A stretch of DNA of 64,000 nucleotides, taken from NCBI RefSeq assembly GCF_011745365.1, contig NW_024468911.1, forward strand, positions 1,730,759 through 1,794,758, read 5' to 3'. This stretch comes from Cryphonectria parasitica EP155. Taxonomy: Eukaryota > Ascomycota > Sordariomycetes > Diaporthales > Cryphonectriaceae. The notes below the pieces were generated by a model. The model saw nothing but the letters and a program-made list of their open reading frames with translations, made no database searches and was not told the DNA's origin. Numbering within the stretch: the stretch's first letter is position 1; each line of letters begins with the position of its first letter. Positions 55,152-64,000 of this stretch are shown one piece after another. The translations under genes and the position numbers were made by a program.

Positions 55152-56453
55152 ATGCCTTCGCAAAAAGTGATACCTCACTATTCCGAACTCGTCGAGTACA
55201 ATTACGCCGTCGCCGGACAGTGAGTGTGCCAGACCACGAGGAATGCAGCTTGTGGGCCTGCGCGGTGATACTAATTCCTCCTTTTTAGCGATGGAACAAT
55301 GTGCAATACGGGCGGCGAGCTGTTCATCAAGCCGTGCACCAAGTCCGAGATCGATTTCTACCAGTCGCTGCAGGAGCCTGACCACACGCGCATGGCCGAG
55401 ATCGTCCCTCTCTTTATCGGCAGCCTATCACTCAACGATGGGGCCGACCTGAAATCAATCAACGAGCAGCTTCCCGTCGTGGCCGATAATATCATTCCGG
55501 AGATCAAGGAGCACATACAGGAACTCGTGGGAGAACACCGCGAGGCGAAGGAGGCAGCCATACCTACTGCAGTGGTGGCAGTGCCACCGCAGGATACCTC
55601 TTCAACAGCAGCAGCAGCCCCAGTGGACAATGTGACCTGGATACCGAACCTGAACCGCAAGATACCTACCAACACCGCCGTAGCGCTGGACAACGTCGCG
55701 TTTGGATTCAAGCGGCCGAATATTATGGACGTGAAGCTGGGCCGGAGGCTGTGGGCAGACGATGCGCCACTCGAAAAGAAACGCCGGTTCGACAAGATCA
55801 GCGCCGAGACCACACACCACGACCTGGGCTTCCGCATTGCTGGCATGCGCGTGTACAAAGGCTCCGATAACCCCGACGACTTGGATGAGGAGGACTACAA
55901 AATCTATGACAAGGACTTCGGTCGCAATGATGTTAACAAAAATAATGTGGTGGATGCATTCCGGCAATTCATCTACAACGCTGGCGCCGGCATTGACGAT
56001 GACTACGCGCGCGCTGTCGCAGAAGCATTCCGCAGGGACCTCGAGCATGTGCGCGACGTCCTTGAGGGTGAAGAGAGCCGCATGTACTCCTCCAGCCTAC
56101 TGTTTATCTTTGAGGGCGACGGCGATGCCCTCAAGGCTGCCATCGACGAGAGCAGCGGCAGCACGGTCAACTCTGTCAAAGGCAAGAAGGAAGGCAGCCT
56201 CCCCGGACGTACCACGAGCCGTATTGATAGTGGCATTGGCTTGGACGACGATGGCGAGATCATCTCCTATGGCGCTTGCCCTACCGATACGGCGTCCGAG
56301 TCTGACTCTGATATGGAACTTGAGCCAAAGATCTGGAACCTGAAGCTCATCGACTTTGCGCACGCCACGTGGACCCCAGGCCAGGGTCCTGACGACAACA
56401 TTCTATTGGGCGTCAGGAGTTTGATCAGCATTTTCGAGGAGCTGTCACAGTGA
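55152..56453 (+). CDS. Inositol polyphosphate multikinase (Arg82/Ipk2 type)
   Basis: Exons 55152-55219 and 55289-56453 encode 410 residues. Three signatures of the IPK fold are visible: the PxxxDxKLG motif (PNIMDVKLG, 166-174), an SSLLFIFEGD block, and IDFAHA with Asp378 in the Mg-binding IDF position. N-terminal HDGTMCNTGGELFIKP is the ATP-pocket glycine strand. The protein is longer than yeast Arg82 (355 residues), owing to inserts around 100-145 and an acidic, Ser-rich loop around 300-365. The enzyme phosphorylates inositol trisphosphate to tetrakis- and pentakisphosphate, feeding phytate and pyrophosphate synthesis; in yeast it also supports Mcm1/ArgR transcription in the nucleus. The intron lies right after the first 22 codons. 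Confidence 0.92.
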
Positions 56454-57546
56454 TGTCTTCCCCCGCGCATCCGAGCGGCTACTGGGAAGAAAATAGCGGC
56501 AGTCTATACGGCCACAGTACAACGGGCATCTAGGGGGGGCGGGGGGCGGGACTGGGGAATAGGGGGTTCTGGCGTTTTGAGGGACAATGCTTTTTCAGAA
56601 AGACACAGATAGACCTTAACAACTGTCATCGCATGGCAATATGGGGCAAGACAAAATTATCCGTACCAAAAACGGAGGCGGCGGTTAGCATCAGATGGCA
56701 ACGGTTCTGGGACATGATGATCGGGCATCTCACAAAGAACCGCACGAGGACGCATTCTCCATTGGCGCTCATGACGACTTCCATAATACCCAATACAAAT
56801 ATGGTCTAGGAGTACAAATGATTATCTTTTTTTTCCCTTCTACTTTTCGAGCCTACTGCTACGCCATCAATGTTCTCTAGAAGATGGGTGAGGCTGCCTT
56901 TAGTTAAGTCGAGCATTGCAAATCCTAGCCTGCCTACTAAGTACTTTGGCTTGAGAGTTGCGTTTACGTGCGCACATTGCAACTCAGTAAACAGACCTCT
57001 TTGCGGCTATAACCAGTAAAGAATTCATCAAAAGTGCCAAGATTGGTCAATTCGCCTGAATACCTTTCAAAGTGCCTGAACTTGTGACATCCTCAAGCAT
57101 TGTCTTCCTTGAAGGTAGCACAAGAAGGGGTTTCTTTCCTTAGCTTTCCTAGGAGGTTGACTTTTGGGGAACCTTGGAAGATTGGGTATGGCATCTGCTT
57201 TATTTTTATTTTTTTTCAACCAAATCTGTCTCTCCTTGTCTTATCGTGATGCCTACCCCTATCATTGATGAAAGCTGCAGCAAGTACCACTTCCAGCCTA
57301 CCAGCCCGACGGCTGCACCCGCTGTCCCCACCCATCCCCATCTCCATCCCTCCCCGCAAGCCTGTAGTGACCAAACCCTGCGCCCCGGACAGAGCTTAGA
57401 GCTCCAAGCTATCCCAACTTCACCTTTCCACCCACATACAAACTCACGCACGCACCCCACCCCACATCACACCTTCAACACAGCCTACACTCTCGTACCT
57501 TGATCTTGAGCTCATTTCTTTTCACAGTGCTAAAGAAGCCATAATT
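56454..57546. other. Intergenic with Clp1 promoter
   Basis: A G-rich run lies at about 56533-56550 just after the kinase stop. From about 57300 to 57480 the + strand is very C/A/T-rich (CCCATCCCCATCTCC and similar), typical of a fungal leader. No gene was seen. Confidence 0.5.
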
Positions 57547-60234
57547 ATGTCCATTCCAGGATTGGGCCAGCTGCCCATCAAGGTGAGCTTTGTTGGCAGT
57601 CCTTCCCTCCTTCCCAGCATCTCCAGCCTTGTTCTTTGAGGAGCCACTCTTCCGAGAGAAGTCATGCATGTGTATCACTCGCAAGCAGGAGCTCCTTTCT
57701 CCTGCCTCCACGAGGTCAGCAGCCTTTCACTGTGGATCCCACAATCTCTTCGCTTCATCAGAGCCTTCTCAGATGGCCTCTGCGAGGGTCCTTGGTCACT
57801 GGCATTTATGTTCCTTGCCAACATGCTCATTGTTGAAAGGGCAGCATGACCATTGTGGGTCACTGCATGGCCCACTGGAGATGCATTTGAGCTACGAGCT
57901 AGCTGTCATCGCATTCAACGTCTCTGCGTCCACTGTGGACCTCTGATCACTCGCACTTCGATGAGATGCTTGTTGCTTTCCTGGGCCGGAGACATGAGTC
58001 CTTCCAAAGCAAGTGGATTCTCAATATTTCAACTCCAGAGCACCTCCAGTCACGAACACTGGGTGATGAGCTTGCAGTCAAACCTGGGATCTTATCATCA
58101 TCTCTTAAGAATCAGCAGACACCACGAAAAGCATTTGCCCAAGTTCTTTCCACCCAAGGATATCAACGGCCTTGCCAGGACAGGTCTGACGGTTGGACCA
58201 TTGTAATGTGCCACCTAGATCTGTCTTGAAGAGGCTCACTGCCTTCTGTGCCACTTAGTATGAGCCACTCACAAAGATGGGCTCCTCGTCGGCCAGTCAT
58301 ATGTCTTTCTCTGCTGTGATGGGCTTACATTTGGGATCTACTTCTCCAGTGCCTGGTTGCTTGTGGAAACCTGGATCTGAATCACACCCAAGAGAAAGAG
58401 GAACACGTTCTCCCATCGAGAAAGGCTTCCTTTCATTGGTATATCTTAGAAAGCTGAACTTTCTACCTGCCACCCCTTGAAGTAGCTGTCTAACCTATGG
58501 AGCTGCAGAGGGATCTGTTGTGGTTAGAGAGACCTGCTTTTAACCTCTTTGATGTTTACTTCATTATTCTATATCACCACACAGCTCTACAATGAAGTAA
58601 ACACGCATGATTGATGTCTTTCCTGGTTGTGGACCTTGCTGCTTTTTTCTTTGCGTGGCATCCTCATTATGAACACTGGCTACCCACACATGATTGCTTC
58701 TCTCCACAAAAACCTCGTTTACCCTGAGTTTTGACCAAGTTTGCTGACAAGATGTCCACCCTCCAGGCCAATCCCAGCTCTTTACGCCAAACTGTGAGCC
58801 TCTATCCATTTTGGGAGTGGCGGTTTGAGGTCTCGCACACCGACACCGTCTCCGTCCGACTCGTTTACGGTATCGCCGATAGAGATGGTACCGAACTTGC
58901 CCTGAACAAGTGGTATCGTTTCAGCGGCACCCGATCCAAGATTAGCACTGCTCGTGGCTGTACGATGGAGATTGAGGGGAGCTGCGATCGCCAGAGGGTT
59001 GCCGAGCTGACACCAGCTACGAGCGCCTCAACAGTGCATATGAACTTGCACGTCCTTCTGGACCGTCTGCGTCATGAGGCGGTGGGGGCCAAGCCTCCCA
59101 CCACAGGTCCGCGTGTCATGATCGTTGGCCCTAACAGCGTCGGCAAGACGACAATGGCACGAACACTTACAGCATACGCAGTGAAGACGGGCTTCCAACC
59201 CATCGTTGTCAACATGAACCCGCGAGAGGGTATGCTGCCCCTGCCTGGCACCCTCACGGCCGCGACTTTCGCGACCATGATGACCATCGAGAGCGAGGGC
59301 ACCGGCGCCTGGAGTGGTACCCCTACAAGTGGTCCCGCCGAGGTACAGCCAAAGCTGCCGCTCGTCTACTACTACGGCCGCGAGCACGCCACGGATGACC
59401 TTCAGCTTTACAAAGAGGTCGCCTCAAAGCTTGCAGGCGCCGTCACCAGCCGGATGAGCGAGGACAACGACGCCAAGACTGCAGGCCTGATCATCGACAC
59501 ACCGGGTGTCGGCTTGGTAGGAAAGTTGGGCGATGCGGAGATGGAAATCATGGCCCACGTGATAGAGGAGTTCTCGGTGAATGCCATCATCGTGCTAGGC
59601 TCGCATGCCGGCAGTGAGGCTCTGCGGAAGCGATTCCACGGCGAGAAGACAACGTTAGGCGATGTGATCAATGTCGTGAGCCTCGACGAGAAACCCGATG
59701 GTGTGGTGGAGAATGACCAGGCGTGGCTGCTGGCTTGTCAACATGCAGCAATTAAGGAGTACTTTTACGGAGACAGCAAGACGACCCTGAGCGCCCCAAA
59801 GCAGATGGTAGATTTCGACAGCGTCACGATCTACCGGGTTCCTGATCGTAAGTCTACTACTAATTTCCTTATCCTCCCTTCTGTATGTCTGGTGTGGTCT
59901 TCAAGAACACGGACAGGAAAGAAAGAGAACAAAAAGAAGGCACAAGATTATTGACCTTTGATGCGCAGCTACCGATTCACCCGAGCTCCGTGGTCTCGAG
60001 AGGCTTGACCCAAGTCCAGCTCTCTCACACTGGACCATGCCCGTCATGAACGCCAAGGCGAATGAGTCTCCAGAGTCCATCCGCACGGCCTCGGTCCAGG
60101 GCTTTGTCTACATCACCGACGTCAATAAGGATCGCCGCAAGATTAGTATTCTAGCACCCGCAAGTGGTCGTGATCCACAGAAGCCCCTACTTCTGGGCTC
60201 TTGGCCTGAGCAGTTCATCAATCTCGTCGGCTGA
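57547..60234 (+). CDS. clp1: Clp1, mRNA cleavage/polyadenylation factor IA subunit (polynucleotide 5'-OH kinase family)
   Basis: Exons 57547-57582, 58767-59847 and 59969-60234 encode 460 residues. Exon 1 codes for just MSIPGLGQLPIK, which matches the start of Sordariomycete Clp1. The next coding segment is 1184 bp away, a very long intron for this genome. The splice is phase 0 and its acceptor (CTGAC ... CCTCCAG) is sound. The N-terminal beta domain contains PFWEWRFEV. The P-loop is GPNSVGKT at 133-140, followed by VVNMNPREGMLPLPGTL and VYYYGREHATDD, all family blocks. The C-terminal domain ends GSWPEQFINLVG. Clp1 bridges Pcf11 and CF IA in pre-mRNA 3'-end formation; animal Clp1 is also a tRNA/RNA 5' kinase, while yeast Clp1 binds ATP without kinase activity. 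Activity here is untested. Confidence 0.92.
57583..58766 (+). other. Exceptionally long first intron of clp1
   Basis: 1184 bp from GTGAGC to CCTCCAG. Other introns in the window are 57-160 bp. No intact open reading frame with a recognisable product lies inside on either strand, although frames of about 100 codons exist (57590-57946, 57853-58206). No terminal repeats were seen. An alternative start inside the 3' end (ATG 58752, in frame) would bypass exon 1 and replace the first 12 residues by 5. Confidence 0.6.
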
Positions 60235-60680
60235 ACGGGAGGTCATGGGGGTGTTGTTGTCCATTCAGGCTTAGGTGTATTTCTAGAGCATTTGTGCGTC
60301 GCCTTGGCGGTGCTGGGTCCGGGTGTCTTTTGAAGGTGGCTCGGAGGGCGAGCATAGCAGTTGGCGTTACTGGTCAATGTGAATAAAAACGAATAGCATA
60401 TTAAATGCCCTACACCCTTCAAAGGACGAGGAGGTTCAAGTGCTTGCCTGATCAACATATTTTCTTCCTTCAACAATTTGGCTCAGTGTCAGGATATTTC
60501 TCCTGTTTCCTAAGCAAAGAACTCACTCGACGTCATATTACCATCCTGTCCAGGCATATATGTAACCAGTCCCATTCACCCTTCAACTGAACACTCTTAC
60601 GCAACGATAATACTGAATAGGTCGCCATAGACATTTCAAGTCTTGGTTGTATTTATCTATGCATTCTACAGCGCTAGGTC
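60235..60680. other. Convergent 3' spacer
   Basis: Between the stops of clp1 (+) and the amidotransferase gene (-). No gene was seen. Confidence 0.5.
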
Positions 60681-61566
60681 CTATCCAAGCTGACCCCTCA
60701 TGAACTTCAAGAACACCCGCGCTATCCTCTCGCCGTCATGCTCGTTGCCGACCCGGTCCATACCTGACTGGTACATGTCGTCGCTGAAGATCTTGGTGTC
60801 ATGGCGCAGACCCAGGATCTCGGACACAATGGTCTCGGTAAACTCTGGGTGGCCCTGTACCGTGATGGCCTTGCCCGGCAGCAGGTAGCCCTGCTGGGAG
60901 CAGACGTCGGTGGCCGCCAGATCCTCGGCGCCTTCTGGGGTGCCGAAGACGATGTCACGGTGCATCTGGTGGATTTTCTGGGGAAAAGGACGGCGTGAGT
61001 AAAGATGTATATATTTTACATTGGGAAAAAGGGGGAAGGGGACGCGTGGAAGGAAAGAAAGGATCTTGGCGACTCACCAGGGTGTCTGATCCGAATAGCT
61101 CCCTCCCCTTCTCACTCAGTTTCAGGTTGGTCACGCTAACCTCCCAGCCCTTCTCATTGACGGCGACCCGAGTGCCCAGTGCGCGGGAGACGATCTGGTG
61201 ACCAAAGCACACACCGACGACCTTGACGCGCCCATTCGTGGCGAGAGCCTTGCGGGTGAAGTCGATCAGCCTGTTGATCCAGGGCTCGTCGAGGTAGGCG
61301 CTGTGCTTGGAGCCGGAGACGAGGATGGCGTCCAGGTCGGCCAGGTCTGGGTACGCGGCAGCAGCGTCAGCGTCGCCCCCTGGGCCGTCGGCGACGATGT
61401 GGTGCGTGGTGATGCGCAGATGCGTCTCCAGCGGGTCCGGAGCAACGGCGCGGCGGAAGAGGTCGGTGAAGACGCCGCCGTAGCCATGGAACTTGGCCTT
61501 GGTGTTGGGTAGTGGCGTGTCAGCCTCTAAGATGGCGAGGCGGAGTGGTGTTGTTGAAGAGCCCAT
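60681..61566 (-). CDS. Class I glutamine amidotransferase-like protein
   Basis: Exons in transcript order 61566-61078 and 60977-60681 encode 261 residues; the 100-bp intron is phase 0. The triad is complete: the nucleophile Cys120 in GVCFGHQ, and His206 with Glu208 in QGHPEF. LDAILVSGSKHSAYLDEPWI is the oxyanion-strand region of stand-alone GATase1 proteins similar to the glutaminase half of GMP synthetase. No synthetase domain is attached, so it either acts on gamma-glutamyl compounds by itself, as yeast Dug3-independent and GGP-type enzymes do, or works with an unknown partner. Homologues are common and poorly studied in fungi. It converges on clp1 with 446 bp between stops. Confidence 0.87.
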
Positions 61567-63697
61567 TCTTCCCCTTCCTTTTTGTTTGTTGGCAAAGACT
61601 TGTGGGAGGAATCACAGAGAGAGGAAGAGAGATAGAAAGGGAACGTCTTTTGGATCACGATTCAAGGAGAATGGAGGACCAACTCGGGCAGTCCCCTCAA
61701 GTCAATAGTCACACCGTATGGGGATTTGGCCTTTGTCCCTGATTGCGAGCGAGGTGCGAGTTAGACCAATCGTGAGTTGCTGATACTGTATAGGAAGGAG
61801 GGGGGTGGGACCGCAAAGAGAGGGAAGGAGGGGCAGGAAGCTAGCTGGTCTCTAAAAAAAAAAAAGGTTTTGGCTACTAATTCTGATAGAGTAAAAGAAA
61901 GAGAAAAAGGCAACCAAAGAAGGAAAATCGAACAAGAAACAAAGATTCAAAGGATCAGATAATCTGCCGCCTCGCAACGTCCCTTACTTGACTCGTAGAA
62001 ACAGGCCCAAGAGAGGGTCCAGCTCCTCCTTGCTGCCACTATCACGATGATCCGGCAGCACATTCCTAAACAGGGGGCCAAACATGACTTGAGTACGGTA
62101 TTGGAGAATTCCGGTAGGTACAAAGAATAACGGCCGGTAGGAGACGGAGCCTCGGCGCAACGATAAGAGATAAGTAAATGCCGATGCTCGGAGGCCCGGA
62201 TTGGCAATTGCAGGAGGGACCAGGGGGGCAGTGCACGTGCCTCATACGTCCAGCGGCTGCCCACAGTCTGAAGCTGCTAGCAACTAGCTACAGACGTAGA
62301 GCCAATCAATGCCTCGCTCGCTTCGAAAGCCCGTCTCAACCTCATGCAGACGACACGTTCTCTCGACATCTACCACACAAAACACGCAGTGCTACATGGC
62401 ACTATATGCTATGGGCTGCAGAGCACGGGGCTCGCATATGCTGTGCCCCATCTCGGCAGAATACACGGCTTGAAATAATACAACTAAATTCTAGCACGGC
62501 AACAGTTTGCGAACCTCTCCTCTCGTAACCCTATATTTATGCTATTAATTGATAGAGAACCCATCCATTACGGGATCCTCCGTCGTTCTATTCCCACGAT
62601 GAGCTTGTTCCCCTTGATCATCTCGGCTTCGGCGTTTTACAAAAGGCCACACACGTCTCCAACATACCTCCACCACGTTGACTCGCTCCTGACCGCCATG
62701 TCCTTGTGAGCGGTCGGTGACGATCTTCCTTTTATAGTTCCTTGTGCATGCTAGCAGCTCGGTGCAGATGGCCATTCCTTCATCTCCTTGGATTTGTCTG
62801 GAAAGAAGGGGGTGGCATGACCGTGTCGCCGGCGGATGTCGCTATGCCCATAGCCATGGAGACTGATTCTCCACACAGATACGTCAGCCTGGACCCCCTA
62901 AGCTTTACTTGGATCTCGTGGGAGAAGTGCTCCGGGATGGTCTGCCTGGGTCTGATGTCGAGGCCAGGTCAGGAGGTTGCGTGCGAGCCTAGCTGCAGGA
63001 GGAAGAGAGGGAAACCGAGCAGCTTCTCCTCGATGGTCGCCCTGGTTGAGATGGTCTGCGGGCGAGAACCGGATGACAACGACTTCTTCAAAGGTTTAGC
63101 GGTAAGCTTGATGAGGGCTCGGTAATGTTTGACGTGTCGACGATCGTGCTTGGAAGAATCCACGGTATGTTCTACCGCTGGACGGGATAGTCATCTTCCG
63201 CAGGCGATCACTTTTGCTTCATCTCAACAGAACAATTCACTTCGATCTAGTGGCTGTTTGCATTGCAACCGTATCTTTTTACACCCTTGAGCAATATGCA
63301 TTCACAAGTCTGACCCTAAGAAACCTTCGGGCATATGACTGTCAGTTGTCAAATGTCTCGAACAAAGCATATTCTCAACTGTTAGCCCAAAGTGGCAGGA
63401 GATTTATTCATTAATGAAGCCTTTTACCAATCTCCAAACTGAGCTATCAATTATATCACACAATGAAAGTGAGTTTTGGCATTGGTAATGCCCCCCCGCC
63501 CCCTTCCCGAGCTGGTTCGTGAAATAGCTTTCGACACAATGACAGGTGCCGTTTGAGACTGATACTGCTGATCCTCTTGCCCATCCTACAGGCCCCATGC
63601 TGACATTGCAGAGCTAGTCCACTTACCAATGGCTCCCACGGTCATCAGAACCAGGTGACCCAACCCCCAACCCCCCCTTCCAATCTTAATACCGAGA
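61567..63697. other. 2.1-kb region without a supported gene
   Basis: An A run lies at about 61854-61864. Around 62748-63125 both strands have open, protein-like frames (127 codons on +; on - two adjoining pieces, 62969-63163 and a frame through about 62800-62960), and neither shows a recognisable motif. One may be a decayed gene. The rest has no coding signal. C runs occur at about 63491-63497 and 63669-63677. Confidence 0.35.
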
Positions 63698-64000
63698 CTA
63701 GCCCTGATCTTCTAGCAGGCCGATCGCTTCGTAGATGTCGCCGACGTCATCGTCTATCGTTCTGGGCAGCCGCCATCCATTGATGAGTCCTCGTTCCTTG
63801 GTGCGAAGCATGAGCACTTTGGCGAGAGGGCGCTCCGGAGTAGTGGAAACGTCCGTGTCTATGGCCCTTTTCTCCCAGTCTTTTCGGACAATGAATCCGT
63901 TCTCACCGGCAGCGTTGACCATGGGGACGTCATGGGGCTCCTTGCCGAACGTATGCACGCGCAGCTGGTAGTCCTCTTGGAGCTTCTTGACAAAGGCTGC
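63698..64000 (-). CDS. 3' end of an unknown protein-coding gene (runs off the window)
   Basis: 101 codons are open from the right edge to a TAG at 63698; the start lies beyond 64000. The visible part (FVKKLQEDYQLRVHTFGKEP, then NAAGENGFIVRKDWEKRA, and GWRLPRTIDDDVGDIYEAIG) is hydrophilic and protein-like, with a charged C-terminus. I do not recognise the family from this fragment. Codon use is GC-rich, as in neighbouring genes. Confidence 0.6.
   Translation of the reverse strand, partial: AAFVKKLQEDYQLRVHTFGKEPHDVPMVNAAGENGFIVRKDWEKRAIDTDVSTTPERPLAKVLMLRTKERGLINGWRLPRTIDDDVGDIYEAIGLLEDQG

Overview
The window is nuclear DNA of a filamentous ascomycete (Pezizomycotina, most likely a Sordariomycete). 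The evidence is short phase-consistent introns (mostly 57-160 bp, GTRAGT-like donors, CTRAC branch points, CAG/TAG acceptors), single-gene transcription units on both strands, pyrimidine-rich leaders, and fungus-restricted families: a fused P450/reductase of the CYP505 type, a CFEM protein, a HET-domain gene, an Arb1 RNAi factor, and an AAA ATPase with a DUF7025-like middle region. The taxonomic call is inference; no rRNA, tRNA or mitochondrial marker was found.

Layout. 0.3-8.7 kb: self-sufficient fatty-acid-hydroxylase-type P450, an HSL-type alpha/beta hydrolase, a basic coiled-coil protein of unknown function and a GNAT acetyltransferase, all on +. 8.7-11.5 kb: long gene-free leader. 11.5-16.4 kb: 1039-aa AAA ATPase and the GINS subunit Psf2. 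16.8-21.5 kb: an unknown nuclear-looking protein with a duplicated module (-) and an RRM-like protein (+), divergent. 22.2-30.8 kb: FAD monooxygenase (-), multi-pass membrane protein (+), a 102-aa protein with a six-cysteine tail (+), TRAPPC12 (-), and a two-TM protein (-). 30.8-34.4 kb: gene-free. 34.4-41.0 kb: NmrA-type NAD(P)-binding protein (-), CFEM protein (-), MFS transporter (+). 41.4-46.9 kb: Prp22 helicase (-) and a Pmp3/Sna3-like peptide (+). 47.7-55.1 kb: a decayed HET gene (-), Arb1 (-) and a 3-kb gene-free stretch. 55.2-64 kb: inositol polyphosphate multikinase, Clp1 with an exceptional 1.18-kb first intron, a class I glutamine amidotransferase (-), and the 3' end of an unknown gene (-) running off the right edge.

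Function. The window mixes housekeeping genes (replication: Psf2; splicing: Prp22; 3'-end processing and RNA kinase: Clp1; trafficking: TRAPPC12; inositol phosphates: IPMK; RNAi heterochromatin: Arb1) with accessory genes (P450, hydrolase, FAD monooxygenase, MFS pump, CFEM, HET). I see no polyketide or peptide synthase, so no biosynthetic cluster is claimed. Exon coordinates in the entries were derived by hand from splice signals and reading phase; doubtful junctions are flagged.
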